Shown here one piece after another: positions 16,886 to 26,935 of a DNA stretch of 64,000 nucleotides. Both the position numbers and the translations under genes were made by a program. Positions within the stretch are counted from its first letter, which is position 1; each line of letters opens with the position of its first letter. Source of the DNA: Thermoplasmata archaeon (GTDB lineage: Archaea > Thermoplasmatota > Thermoplasmata > GCA-020350865); the NCBI GenBank assembly GCA_020348445.1, contig CP070751.1, positions 2,412,927-2,476,926 of the forward strand. Direction: 5' to 3'. A model generated the notes under the pieces. That model was not told where the DNA came from and did not search any database. It was given only the letters and a program-made list of their open reading frames with translations.

Positions 16886-19120
16886 CTACAACGTTTCTTC
16901 AAATTCCTCTTCAATATCAGCCAGTTCGTCCTTTTCCTCTTCTGCCGTTGGTTCTTCGAATTCCTCTTCCAATTCTGCCAGTTCATCAGAAGGCGGTGGT
17001 TTCTCAGCTTCATAAGCTAAAGGACGGCCTTCCTGGGTTTGAGGTTCAGGGAAAGGACCGTAATCTCTTTTATCGGCAGGTAACTCCCGAAATCCCTCGC
17101 CCACTCCCGCTGCTCCAATACGGGATCCCCGTCGGGTTGCAAAAAAGAAAACCAGTATGAAAACGATGATGATCAAAAGCGGAACTACAAGATAAATCAA
17201 GGGAATTCCCGGATCTGAAGTCACCTCCGAGTCAAGTGGATCATAATCATCCTTGTCGCTCACCCCATCTCCGTCTGTATCAACCTTCAATGGATTCGTA
17301 TGTTTTTTCTCTTCCTCTAAATCTGAAAGACCATCCCCATCATCGTCTTTGTCAACATCGTTTTTAAGACCATCGTTATCAGTGTCCAGGAGATTTTTAT
17401 CCTCCCAGTCTAAAATCCCATCAGCATCGTCATCCCAGTCTAAGAAATTAGCAAGACCGTCGTCATCTGTGTCTAGAGGATATGGATCCACATCATCGGG
17501 TGTTCCATCAGCATCATCATCGGTATCTGCGTTGTCACCGATTCCATCAAAATCTGTGTCCCTCCACTCAGAGCAATTCAATGGGAAAGCATCTTCCTCA
17601 TTTGGTATTGTATCGTTATCCATATCAGGATCCATGGAATCAGGAATCAAGTCCAAATCATAATCATCTGGAACAGAGGTGTTGTCTAAAGGGTCGGTTC
17701 CAATAGTCAATTCGATTTCATTACTGTAGCCGTCATTGTCGTTATCAAGATCCATTGAATCGGGCAGAAAATCACCGTCATTGTCCACAGGTTTGGATTG
17801 AGGATTCAAGGGATCTGTACCTTCTGAAATCTCGATTGTATCAGAATAACCGTCGTTGTCATCATCTGGATCTGATAAATTTCCTACGCTGTCCCCATCA
17901 TGATCCCCGTCCACGAAAATGGTGATGGAGGCATTATTGTTTCTTTCCGATATCTCAGAAATGATCTCGGTTGTATCTACAAAAACAAAAATGGTATGCT
18001 CACCAATGTCTGTGGAAAAAGTTGCGCTTGTGATACCCTCTTGAAGCTCATAAATTGTTACAGATTTTGATTCAAAGACATTATCCTTTAGGTCCAAAGA
18101 GAAATTCACAAGGAACTCCTCTGCATCTGCATCACCAAGGTTTTTAATATTTGCTTTAACAGTTATCTGGTCTCCTGCCAGAGGAGGGATTTTATTTGAC
18201 TTCAACTGGATATTTACAGGAGAAATATATAGATCAGCAGTGGGACGGTGAAGAACCTCTAATGTCGTCTCATTGTAACCAAAAAGTGCGCCACTGCTGT
18301 TTTGGCCAGTTACACTAACATTTATAAAATAATTTCCTGGCTCCAGTGGCTCCTCATAATACGTGATAAATCCGATATCTTGATCAGGATCTTTCACCAT
18401 TGGGTCTCCTTCCCAATACACTGTCCCGTTTTCATAGAACGATCCCGAGCCCCAAGGTGCACCATAATTGTTGTAGCTTCCACTAGTCGTATTTGAGGAT
18501 ACCAAAATAAAGTACTCCTCGCCAGGAACAAGTTCTATGGGCTCTGAAAAAGTGAAGAGGTTCCACCCGTCTTCAACTTCATCGTATGTTAAGGTCGCAT
18601 TTCCCATGTCCCTTGAGGTTTCTGTAGAACCTCTGAGATGAACTGTAAGAGAAGAGGATGGGGATGGAAAGAATTTAACGATATAGATATCAAGGCTGTA
18701 GATTTTTGAGGCGTTGGGAACAAAGGTCTGCCCTACTCTGTTTCCAGATTTTATTGCATCTGTATACCCAAAGGGTACTATGACTTCTGGTTGGATCTGA
18801 TCTATGAACCTTCCCGTGGCTGCAATCTGCATCTTGTAATCGCCATTTGAGTCCGTCAGTGTCGTCCAGTTCATACGATTTCCCTTGATTTGTATGAAAA
18901 CTTCTGAATTGGCACAGGGTGTGGAATTGTCGTATGTGGCTGTTCCGTTCACCCACAGAGCATCACCTTGAAGGCACTGGGTTATTGACAGTTCTTCGCT
19001 TATATTTATTGCAGTTGCCTCTTGTGCGCACACTGTTTGAGCAAGAAAAAAAAGCATAATCGAGAGTAACAATGTAAAACTGCAAGTTATGGTTCCGAGT
19101 CTTTTTGACAATCCATTCAC
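16886..19120 (-). CDS. Surface protein with CARDB-like domain, TSP3-type Ca-binding repeats, C-terminal TM and acidic tail
   Basis: This is a 744-residue exported protein. Residues 1-32 are a signal peptide ending near VCAQ. An Ig-like segment follows (about 40-100), then a beta-sandwich (about 115-260, SGNRVGQTFVPNAS and VPGEEYFILV) that resembles ligand-binding jelly-rolls. A CARDB-like domain (about 295-403) is followed by a long run of Asp-rich DxDxDG repeats (about 403-635) of the thrombospondin-3 type, expected to bind Ca2+ and form a stiff stalk. One membrane helix (about 638-660) and a Glu-rich tail (ELAELEEEFEE) end the protein. It is convergent with the activases and divergent from the beta-helix gene. 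The start is GTG 19120, as no ATG precedes the signal peptide. Confidence 0.85.
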   Translation of the reverse strand: MNGLSKRLGTITCSFTLLLSIMLFFLAQTVCAQEATAINISEELSITQCLQGDALWVNGTATYDNSTPCANSEVFIQIKGNRMNWTTLTDSNGDYKMQIAATGRFIDQIQPEVIVPFGYTDAIKSGNRVGQTFVPNASKIYSLDIYIVKFFPSPSSSLTVHLRGSTETSRDMGNATLTYDEVEDGWNLFTFSEPIELVPGEEYFILVSSNTTSGSYNNYGAPWGSGSFYENGTVYWEGDPMVKDPDQDIGFITYYEEPLEPGNYFINVSVTGQNSSGALFGYNETTLEVLHRPTADLYISPVNIQLKSNKIPPLAGDQITVKANIKNLGDADAEEFLVNFSLDLKDNVFESKSVTIYELQEGITSATFSTDIGEHTIFVFVDTTEIISEISERNNNASITIFVDGDHDGDSVGNLSDPDDDNDGYSDTIEISEGTDPLNPQSKPVDNDGDFLPDSMDLDNDNDGYSNEIELTIGTDPLDNTSVPDDYDLDLIPDSMDPDMDNDTIPNEEDAFPLNCSEWRDTDFDGIGDNADTDDDADGTPDDVDPYPLDTDDDGLANFLDWDDDADGILDWEDKNLLDTDNDGLKNDVDKDDDGDGLSDLEEEKKHTNPLKVDTDGDGVSDKDDYDPLDSEVTSDPGIPLIYLVVPLLIIIVFILVFFFATRRGSRIGAAGVGEGFRELPADKRDYGPFPEPQTQEGRPLAYEAEKPPPSDELAELEEEFEEPTAEEEKDELADIEEEFEETL

Positions 19121-19302
19121 GCCCGACTCTTATATGTGATATTATAATAAATAGTTTTTCGAAACTCATTTACTGGTACTATTTATACTTACCCCCTCGA
19201 AATAATTAATTTACCAAAACTTTTTAAATACCAAGAATATTACCGTTCCATCGTGCTGGGTTTAAAAATGACATATCCAAATCCAGATAGGAGGTGAAAT
19301 AC

Positions 19303-20997
19303 ATGATAAAAAAGTCAGGCTTTATTTTATGGATGTGTGTCTTTGGTCTATTTCTGAGCGCTTTTTCCATGAATGCAACAGCTCCAATCACTGGCACACC
19401 CCCTCCTTTGACTGGGGATTGGGTGATAAACGATGATACTGTGGTAACCGATGAAAATGTCGTCTGTGAAGGCTCGATAATCATTAATTCCGGGGGGAAC
19501 CTAACATTGGACGGCTCGACTGTCAAACTGAACTGTGCTACCGACGGCCAATACGGCATCGATGTAAAAAGCGGTGGTGAAATGCATATCAAGGGGGGTT
19601 CAACCATCGACAAGCACAGTGTCGGCAACTATTATTTCATAGTTAATGATGGTGCAAGTCTTGAGATGAAAGATAGCACCTTAAAATACTGCGGATATGA
19701 AAATGAAAATAATATCAGGCACACAGGTCTTTATATAGATGGCGATGGGCTAATTGAACATTGTACAATAGATGTCTGCTGTCAGGGTGTGATTGCAGAA
19801 AACTGCACAATTACCATCAAAGACAGCACCATAACAAGAAGCCTCTGGCATAATATTGTTGGACGAAACGTTGACATGACTCTTGATAACAATACAATTT
19901 CATGGGCAGAAAAAATGGGAGTCTGGGTTGGGATCAATTCTGACCTGACTATAAAAGATTGCCATGTTCACAATAGTACCAGATCCGGTATATGGGTTGA
20001 TCAGGATTCTGAAGTTGAATGTTATAAAACCAAGATAGCATGGAACGGCAACGAGTCCCGTACCCACTGGGACACCTCAGGACACGGTTTTGCGGGATTT
20101 GATAGCGATGTCTATTTCCACAATAATACAGTAAGCAACAATTGGGGGCACAATTTCGAGACCACGAGATGCTCTGCCATGTTTAACGATAATCACTTTG
20201 ATCAATCAATTAAGAAATGTAATGTGGAGTTCTTCGACCATTCAGTCGTTACAGCAAAGAGAAATTATATAGATGGTGCGGGGCACAATTGCTTCTGGGT
20301 CAGAGACGGTGTCACTGCAACAATAGAAGAATGTACAATGAAAAACAGTCCGCATAACGGGATATGGGCAGGCAACCAATCAACAATGATTATTAAGAAT
20401 AATATCATAGAAAACTGCGCTGAAAGCGGTATTTACAGCTACAATTCAACTCTCGAAATAACAAACAACGAGATTAAGAATTGTAAATGGTGGGGTATTC
20501 ATACTGAGGGCTGCACAGTAACCCAAAGTGGAAATACATACACATCAGTTACCAAAGGACAGGTTCACGAGGCTTACTTTATTACCCTAAAGGCCGTGGA
20601 TGAGGATGGAAAACCCATACAAGGGGCAACTATTACTGTAAAGGATTCTGCAGGTACCCAAATCTGGACAGGGACCACGGATACCAACGGTGAAACTCAG
20701 CACATGATATTAAGCGCTCAAAAGACAGATACGGGTGGAGCTTCCACTACATATACATACACTGTAGAGGCAAAAAAAGGTGATATGTCCAGCACAACCG
20801 AGATCACACCAACCAAAACCGATTCAGTCAGTTTAACCCTTAAAAGTGAGGAAGAAGAAGATAATTTGATGATGATAGTGGCGATCATCATAGTGGTCAT
20901 TCTGGTTGTGATTGTTTTAGTCGCAATTATGGCAAAGAAAAAAGGTAAGAAAGAAGTCCCACCAAAACAAGATACTCCCCCTGACGAAAATATTTAA
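19303..20997 (+). CDS. Membrane-anchored right-handed beta-helix surface protein
   Basis: This is a 564-residue protein with signal peptide (1-27) and ATG 19303 placed by an excellent GGAGGTGA six bases upstream; a GTG at 19294 lies inside that site and is rejected. Residues about 60-420 are parallel beta-helix repeats (short strands with N/D turns such as IKNNIIENCAESGIYS and DLTIKDCHVHNSTRSGI) of the kind found in polysaccharide lyases and surface adhesins. A carboxypeptidase-regulatory-like Ig domain (about 428-515, DEDGKPIQGATITV) is followed by one membrane helix (about 520-545) and a Lys-rich tail. No catalytic residues were identified. It is probably a surface glycan-binding or structural protein. 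Confidence 0.84.
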   Translation: MIKKSGFILWMCVFGLFLSAFSMNATAPITGTPPPLTGDWVINDDTVVTDENVVCEGSIIINSGGNLTLDGSTVKLNCATDGQYGIDVKSGGEMHIKGGSTIDKHSVGNYYFIVNDGASLEMKDSTLKYCGYENENNIRHTGLYIDGDGLIEHCTIDVCCQGVIAENCTITIKDSTITRSLWHNIVGRNVDMTLDNNTISWAEKMGVWVGINSDLTIKDCHVHNSTRSGIWVDQDSEVECYKTKIAWNGNESRTHWDTSGHGFAGFDSDVYFHNNTVSNNWGHNFETTRCSAMFNDNHFDQSIKKCNVEFFDHSVVTAKRNYIDGAGHNCFWVRDGVTATIEECTMKNSPHNGIWAGNQSTMIIKNNIIENCAESGIYSYNSTLEITNNEIKNCKWWGIHTEGCTVTQSGNTYTSVTKGQVHEAYFITLKAVDEDGKPIQGATITVKDSAGTQIWTGTTDTNGETQHMILSAQKTDTGGASTTYTYTVEAKKGDMSSTTEITPTKTDSVSLTLKSEEEEDNLMMIVAIIIVVILVVIVLVAIMAKKKGKKEVPPKQDTPPDENI

Positions 20998-21056
20998 GTA
21001 ACCAGTGACATATAAATATTAAAATTGCTATAGGGGAGTACTAAAGAGGACCAACA

Positions 21057-22136
21057 ATGAGATTGAGGAATCTATGGATCTGCACTGTGATACTACTTAT
21101 GACTATTGCCTTCTTTCCTTCTTCCCAAGCAGCACCAAAGGCAGTGGTCTACGAGATGGAGGTCTCAGCATTACCTGCTATTCAGGGAAAGGATCTTCCC
21201 ATCGAATTAAAATGTGAGGTCGGTTTTGGTGGTGCATGTTGCTATAGTGTGTATGCCCACGATGTAGAGGCGGAAATCATTCTTCCTGATAATATCACCT
21301 TGATCGCGGGAAAGCAAATCCAGACCGTGACCTCGTCGGGGCAATCTTCTGGGACCGTAGCTGTTGATCCTGGTGGCGGATTGACCCGGCTTTCTCAAAC
21401 TTGGATTATAAAAGGCGAAGAATACGGTGAATATACTGTATCTGTTCATATCACAGGGGAAAATGAACTTGGCGAAATAATTGATGAGACCCAGACCGCG
21501 AACATCACAATCGCTTCGGGTGCCTCTATTTCCAGTCCAGTTCTACCAAGAAGCCCTTCTGTAAATAAGGATATCATAATAATTGCAGAGGTCTTTAGCA
21601 CCGATAGTGCTGTTGCGAGTGTCACACTCTTTTACTCGAAGAATCAGAAGAATTGGGTCTCAGTTCCCATGGAGAATATAGAAGGTGAAACATGGATGGG
21701 TGAAATTCCGGGCCAAAAAAAGGAAGGCGAGGTTTATTACTACATGGAATCCCTGGATGGTGAGGGTGAAACTTTCACCACTGAGATATATTCTGTAGAG
21801 GTAAAGGACTTCGATAATATAGGAACAATAAAGGTTCTCGTCACCTACGGAACACTGACTGCTTTCATTCTTGGGATCGTATTGATTTTATATGCAGAAA
21901 AAAGGAGAAAGAAATCTACCAGCAGCACTGGATTGACGATTTTGGGTGCATCTCTCAGATTATCTGCCCTTCGAGGCCTGGATGAAATCGAAGATGATCA
22001 GAATAGGTTGAGAAAAATCAGGAAATGGGCTGCACTGATTATTATAATTATAGTCATAATATTGCTTGTTTTAGCAGTAGCTACCGGCCAACTTCAGGAG
22101 GTTGTAGACCACACAACCAATCCAACAGAGGCATGA
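21057..22136 (+). CDS. Exported Ig-like protein with two C-terminal membrane helices
   Basis: This is a 359-residue protein: signal peptide (1-26), a beta-sandwich with a vicinal Cys pair (FGGACCYSVY, about 57-66), and a second Ig-like domain at about 165-255. Two hydrophobic helices (about 260-282 and 322-345) enclose a basic loop. The second Ig domain resembles the juxtamembrane domain of the 23559 protein (LFYSKNQKNWVSV versus LKYSTDDGKTWKNL). It lies 19 bases upstream of the polyferredoxin on the same strand and is probably co-transcribed with it. GAGGA precedes the ATG. The family is not recognised; a role in supporting the membrane redox protein is only suggested by position. Confidence 0.78.
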   Translation: MRLRNLWICTVILLMTIAFFPSSQAAPKAVVYEMEVSALPAIQGKDLPIELKCEVGFGGACCYSVYAHDVEAEIILPDNITLIAGKQIQTVTSSGQSSGTVAVDPGGGLTRLSQTWIIKGEEYGEYTVSVHITGENELGEIIDETQTANITIASGASISSPVLPRSPSVNKDIIIIAEVFSTDSAVASVTLFYSKNQKNWVSVPMENIEGETWMGEIPGQKKEGEVYYYMESLDGEGETFTTEIYSVEVKDFDNIGTIKVLVTYGTLTAFILGIVLILYAEKRRKKSTSSTGLTILGASLRLSALRGLDEIEDDQNRLRKIRKWAALIIIIIVIILLVLAVATGQLQEVVDHTTNPTEA

Positions 22137-22155
22137 AATTCTGGAGAGCATAGAA

Positions 22156-23580
22156 ATGGAAAACAGCGCTAAAAAGGAAGCTGAGCCGAAAGAGATCCAA
22201 GAAGATGAAAGCGAGAAAGCAAAGGCGCCAGCTGCCATAACCTCATTGGGGCTATTGCTCTTGGTCACGGGGATAGTATGGTTGGTAGGATCATTAATAG
22301 CTATTTACGGTCTTGTAACTGGTTCTGATGAGGTAATTGCCATCTTCAAAGATGATGTGTATATGGTTGCGTTGTACGGATTTACCGGTTTTTTCGCCCT
22401 CGCATTGATGAGCGTTTTTGCAGGGATATTTCTTTTTAAACTGAGAAATGATGCCTTGTCCATGGCAATTGGCGCATCTCTCATGGGTATAGGAATAGGC
22501 CTTGTAGCCCTCACATTGAGTGATCTTCTGCTCGTGGGCATAATAAGTGTGGTGGCATATACGATTTTGATTTTTTTTCTATTTTTGGCTCCAGTTATGA
22601 GGAGGAGTTTCTCAACTATTCACTTAAGGCATTTTCGAACAGCTGCCCAGTTCAGTTTGCTATTTATTATCAACGCAACCATAATCGGATCCTTGATAGT
22701 GGCTCCTTTTCTACCCATACTGCGTTTTCGGCATATGGCGGGGGGTAGATTCGGTGTTCCCCTATGCTCTATAGGTTCTTTGGCAAGATGTTTGAGCGGC
22801 AATTGGTGGGGTCTTTTCATTCCGATTGCGGTGGTGGGTGTTTTAATACTCATAGGAATTCTAATAGGTAGAGCTATGTGCGGATGGGTCTGTCCCATCG
22901 GCTTTCTTCAGGATATGGTTACCAAAGCCAGAGTAAAACTGCATTTGAGTCCAAAGGAGCCATCGCAGAAAAACCATGAAAGACTGACTGTAGCCAAATA
23001 TGCGATTCTATTTCTATTATTACTGGTGGCGCTGAGCATCGGAATCTCAGCAATAGGCCATACCGAGGCAGGGGATCTCTACAGATCACAGTACTCTGAG
23101 CTACCTTTGATAGAGTCAGGAGCGACACCCTGCGAAGCATGCCCAGCACCCATAATAGGATACTTTTTCCCTGATGACTTCTTAGTTCACAGCCTTGATG
23201 GTTCCTTCGTGATGACCACAGAAGCGGGATTGAGATTGTTCGTTTTGGGTGTCTTTATCGCAGGTGCTATCTTTATGGGGAGGTTCTTTTGCAGGTACCT
23301 TTGCCCATCAGGAGCCATGATATCCTTTTTCAACAAAGGGAGCATGCTTTCCCTTTACAAGGACCAGGGCAAGTGCACAAAATGCAACTACTGCGTCACA
23401 GCCTGCCCAATGAGGATACAGGATCTTAAGGACGAGGATGTCGATTATGAGATCAGGGACAGGGAATGCATATACTGCCTCGATTGTATAGATGCGTGTC
23501 CTGAGAAGGCATTGATATTGAAATTCCAAAACAAGGAGATTTACAAGGGAGGAAAGGAATGGTGGGAAAAAGTTTCATAG
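22156..23580 (+). CDS. NapH-like membrane polyferredoxin with extra N-terminal helices (copy 1)
   Basis: This is a 474-residue integral membrane iron-sulfur protein. About eight hydrophobic helices are visible; the first four (about 30-150) extend beyond the NapH core. The family's two CxxxCP loops are present, CGWVCPIGF near 241 and CRYLCPSGA near 378, plus CEACPAP near 323. Two ferredoxin-type [4Fe-4S] motifs follow at about 406-418 (CTKCNYCVTACPM) and 437-448 (CIYCLDCIDACP). NapH-like proteins pass electrons between quinol or membrane donors and soluble partners. It overlaps the 23559 gene by 22 bases and is two genes before a 2-HAD protein. A second copy at 37666 sits directly before another 2-HAD protein, so electron supply to that enzyme is the favoured role. 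Confidence 0.88.
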   Translation: MENSAKKEAEPKEIQEDESEKAKAPAAITSLGLLLLVTGIVWLVGSLIAIYGLVTGSDEVIAIFKDDVYMVALYGFTGFFALALMSVFAGIFLFKLRNDALSMAIGASLMGIGIGLVALTLSDLLLVGIISVVAYTILIFFLFLAPVMRRSFSTIHLRHFRTAAQFSLLFIINATIIGSLIVAPFLPILRFRHMAGGRFGVPLCSIGSLARCLSGNWWGLFIPIAVVGVLILIGILIGRAMCGWVCPIGFLQDMVTKARVKLHLSPKEPSQKNHERLTVAKYAILFLLLLVALSIGISAIGHTEAGDLYRSQYSELPLIESGATPCEACPAPIIGYFFPDDFLVHSLDGSFVMTTEAGLRLFVLGVFIAGAIFMGRFFCRYLCPSGAMISFFNKGSMLSLYKDQGKCTKCNYCVTACPMRIQDLKDEDVDYEIRDRECIYCLDCIDACPEKALILKFQNKEIYKGGKEWWEKVS

Positions 23581-25493
23581 GCACGATTCTCGCGATATTT
23601 ATTGTTCTTTCTTTTCTGCCCGTTAATATTGGTGTAACTGCTACCAGGGGGTGGGTGTACACATTGGAAACAAATAACCTGCCTCAAAGGGATCCGAACG
23701 GGAATTTCACGGTACGCAACTATGATGAGTGGCATATAATCGGCGAAAAAGCGTATTTAGTCGGAAACATAACTTTGGAGGACAATACAAAACTCATAAT
23801 AAAGGATTCGAACATTACGATTAGCGGAACCTTGTGGGCTAAGGATTATTCAAGTGTTCTCATTGAATCATCGATTGTGTGGTTTGAGATTCCGCCCTCC
23901 GACCCTGTTTTAGTGGATAAGCAGTACGACGGTCCTTATGGATTCGTGATGACAGATGAAGAAACATCGATTACCATTGAGCGTTCATCAGTCTATCTTC
24001 ATAGGGCCGATTTCTTCTGGGAATCTGTTCCGAATTATACAAAACCAGGGGAGGTAATGGTGGTCTTTGGTAAATGTTCTTTTATTGATTCCTATTTAAA
24101 TACAAATGGAACCGAAGATGGGCTTCCCTACCCCCCAAGAGGCTTCGTCGTGCACATGGACTGTGAATTCAAGATAATCAATTCGATCCTCACCTCTGGT
24201 GTCAAGGCTTATGTAAATGCCCATGGCATAATCGAGAGTACGAATTTCAAAAGCCTCTCTTTGGAGAAGAACACCGCATACAGTGAAATAATTGTTTCAA
24301 ACTCTACAATAACCACTACAGCTACAATCGATATGGCGTCGACCGTACTTCTAAAGAATTGCGAGATAGAAAAAGGTATGATAGTTAAAAATAGAGGTGT
24401 AGCAAAACTTCAGAATACTACAATATATACCCTGAAGATGTTTGGAAACGGAACCCTTATTATGGATCAATCGGACTTCCCAGTCGAGTTACCTGAGTCA
24501 TATGAGTTGAATCATATATTTGAGAATTCTAATTTGACGCTTTTAAATGATTCCTATATGCAGAAAGTATATGCTTTTGGAAATAGCACGATATCATCCA
24601 TCAATTCATCCATAAATTCCACACAACTTTATGACGGAACCTTTGTCAGGCTAAAAGACTCATCAATTGATAATCTGTCTGCTGAGGATAACTCCACAAT
24701 TTGGCTTCAGAACTCTGACATTGGAACATATTATATTTACGATAATGCGAGCATTTACAATGTTACAAACCTCGTTGTTAGCATTAAATTAAATCAACAA
24801 CCACATCAAGGGCCTATCAAGTTAAAAGATTCCACGGGAAATATCCTGTTTTCATCAGAGACAGACGAGAAGGGCACAGCTGATATCACACTTAAAAGAA
24901 ATATGATTTCAATCAACCAAACCTCCATGGAGATTATGTATTTATCACTTGTTACATACTGCATCGTAGAGGCAGACTTTGAAAATCTTCATGATGAGGT
25001 GGGGATGGATATTGATGAGGCTTTCATGGAAGTGGAACTGAGTTTCGATGATTATACCGCCCCTATAATTGACAAGGTCCATTTTGAAACAGATCCATTC
25101 ATCAGAACACAGGAAAAGGTCCTTGTATCGGCCCATGTAGAGGATGAAGATACCAATATTGCTAATGTAGTATTAAAATACAGTACAGATGATGGTAAAA
25201 CTTGGAAAAACCTAACACTGTACAATATCGGCCAAGATATATATGAAAACTCTATCCCGAGCCAGGGGGAGGGTACAAAGGTGATATTCTATATTGTGGC
25301 CGAAGATAATTGCGGAAATATCGAAGAAAGCCCTCATTATTCATATATTGTTGGCGAGGGCGTGGTTCATATCAATAACTTAATCATAATCTCGGCTTTC
25401 ATTGTCCTACTAGGAATAATCATTGTGTTTACAGCAAAGGTAGTATTAAATAAAATAAGGATAAAAAAATATCTTCGTAGTGCTGAGAAATAA
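23559..25493 (+). CDS. Membrane-anchored surface protein with beta-helix-like repeats and Ig domain
   Basis: This is a 644-residue protein with signal peptide (about 1-27). Residues about 60-410 are short repeated strands with N/D/S turns (TKLIIKDSNITISGTLW, STISSINSSINST) that fit an irregular beta-helix. An Ig-like domain (about 500-605) matches the second domain of the 21057 protein, and one membrane helix (about 612-635) precedes a basic tail. The ATG lies within the end of the polyferredoxin gene (22-base overlap) and has GGGAGGAAAGG upstream, so translation is coupled. It therefore sits between the polyferredoxin and the 2-HAD gene in one transcript. Function unknown; it may be a surface platform linked to the redox module. 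Confidence 0.8.
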   Translation: MVGKSFIGTILAIFIVLSFLPVNIGVTATRGWVYTLETNNLPQRDPNGNFTVRNYDEWHIIGEKAYLVGNITLEDNTKLIIKDSNITISGTLWAKDYSSVLIESSIVWFEIPPSDPVLVDKQYDGPYGFVMTDEETSITIERSSVYLHRADFFWESVPNYTKPGEVMVVFGKCSFIDSYLNTNGTEDGLPYPPRGFVVHMDCEFKIINSILTSGVKAYVNAHGIIESTNFKSLSLEKNTAYSEIIVSNSTITTTATIDMASTVLLKNCEIEKGMIVKNRGVAKLQNTTIYTLKMFGNGTLIMDQSDFPVELPESYELNHIFENSNLTLLNDSYMQKVYAFGNSTISSINSSINSTQLYDGTFVRLKDSSIDNLSAEDNSTIWLQNSDIGTYYIYDNASIYNVTNLVVSIKLNQQPHQGPIKLKDSTGNILFSSETDEKGTADITLKRNMISINQTSMEIMYLSLVTYCIVEADFENLHDEVGMDIDEAFMEVELSFDDYTAPIIDKVHFETDPFIRTQEKVLVSAHVEDEDTNIANVVLKYSTDDGKTWKNLTLYNIGQDIYENSIPSQGEGTKVIFYIVAEDNCGNIEESPHYSYIVGEGVVHINNLIIISAFIVLLGIIIVFTAKVVLNKIRIKKYLRSAEK

Positions 25494-25525
25494 TCCAAAA
25501 CAACATTAATACAGGAGTGTGCGAA

Positions 25526-26788
25526 ATGGCAACAGCAGATACCAAGAAAAAAGTGGACCCAAGCTTGGTCAGTCAAATGGCTCAAAAGGTGAATGAGATA
25601 GCAGATTCCAACGAGACTGTGAAGGGCATGGAGTATTTTTATGATTTCACAAAGATGATATACACATCCCGCGCCGATGAGATCACCAAGGAAAAGGAGG
25701 AAGGGAAGAAGGTAATAGGAAGCTTCTGCAACTTCGTCCCTGATGAACTCGTATTTGCAGCAGGTGCCATTCCAATTCGCCACTGCGCTGGTTTTCAGGA
25801 CACGATTTTGCCTGCAGAAGAGATATTGCCAAGAAACTTCTGTCCTCTCATAAAATCAGCTTTAGGTTTTTTCATTATGGGAGACCCGCTATACGAGCAG
25901 GCCGATGTTGTCGTGGTGCCCACAACCTGCGACGGCAAGAAGAAGTTTTGCGAGATCATAGGCGAGGAAAAATCCACCTGGGTTATGGAGGTCCCCCACA
26001 CCACGGAGACCTCCCAGGCAAGGGAACTTTGGCTCAAGGAGATCAAACTTCTTAAAAAGAATCTTGAGAAGTTGACAGGCAACAGGATCACAAGCAAATC
26101 CCTGAGAAAGGCAATAGAACTTACAAACAAAAAACGCAGCCTTATAAGAAGGCTATATGAGGTCAGAAAAAAGGATTCACCCCCGATATGGGGAAGGGAT
26201 GCGCTCCTTGTAACGAGCATCTCGCATTTTGACAACCTGAACAGATGGATAGAAAAGACAGAGGAGCTTTGCAGTGAATTGGAAGCAAAAGAAACTGGCG
26301 TATGCCCCGAAACTGCCCCAAGAATCATGCTCACAGGAAGTCCTGTCTTCATGCCAACTTGGAAGGTACCCATGTTAATCGAGGACTCAGGGGGAATCAT
26401 AGTGACCGACGACATATGTACAGGCTCAAAGGGTTTTTGGGACCCAATCGAAGTGCCTCATTGGACAATGGAGGATATGCTTCTCTCCATTGCAGACAGG
26501 TACCTCATGAACACGTGCGCGTGCTTCACACCCAATACAGCGAGGCTCATCAGATTGCAGGGATTTGTCGAGGATTTCAATGTTCAGGGTGTGTTCTATC
26601 ACATCCTTCAGGCATGCCACATTTACGGCGTGGAGGCAAGGAGAATCGAAAGCGCTCTGAAAGCTGATGGTATACCAATGCTCACAATCGAGACAGATTA
26701 CAGTCAAGAGGATGTTGAGCAGATAAGAACAAGGGTTGAGGCATTTTTAGAGATGATCTCTGCGAGGAGGAAGGGACAGACAGTCTAA
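25526..26788 (+). CDS. 2-hydroxyacyl-CoA dehydratase (HgdB/FldB/BcrC) family protein, copy 1
   Basis: This is a 420-residue cytoplasmic protein of the family that includes 2-hydroxyacyl-CoA dehydratases, benzoyl-CoA reductase subunits and double-cubane cluster proteins, all reduced by ATP-dependent activases. Cys in conserved settings: C68 (GSFC.FVPDEL), C106 (FCPLIKSA), C135 (TTCDGKKK), C298 (DDICTGS), C331/C333 (NTCACFTPN) and C364 (QACHIYG). AGAIPIRHCAG near 80 is the usual substrate-side loop. ATG 25526 has AGGAG nine bases upstream; the GTG at 25517 is less likely. A second subunit-like gene lies 12 kb away, not adjacent as in classical two-subunit dehydratases, so a homodimer or a distinct enzyme is possible. 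Substrate unknown. Confidence 0.88.
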   Translation: MATADTKKKVDPSLVSQMAQKVNEIADSNETVKGMEYFYDFTKMIYTSRADEITKEKEEGKKVIGSFCNFVPDELVFAAGAIPIRHCAGFQDTILPAEEILPRNFCPLIKSALGFFIMGDPLYEQADVVVVPTTCDGKKKFCEIIGEEKSTWVMEVPHTTETSQARELWLKEIKLLKKNLEKLTGNRITSKSLRKAIELTNKKRSLIRRLYEVRKKDSPPIWGRDALLVTSISHFDNLNRWIEKTEELCSELEAKETGVCPETAPRIMLTGSPVFMPTWKVPMLIEDSGGIIVTDDICTGSKGFWDPIEVPHWTMEDMLLSIADRYLMNTCACFTPNTARLIRLQGFVEDFNVQGVFYHILQACHIYGVEARRIESALKADGIPMLTIETDYSQEDVEQIRTRVEAFLEMISARRKGQTV

Positions 26789-26935
26789 TCCATTTAAACA
26801 ATGGGCTCAAAGAGTGAAAAGTCCAGGTTTCTAGGCTATTTCTATGGTTTAAATAGAATATACCAAAACGTTTATGACTATTTACGACAATGTATAGTTA
26901 ATCCCACTTAATAAAATGGGCAAGGAAGTGGTAAA

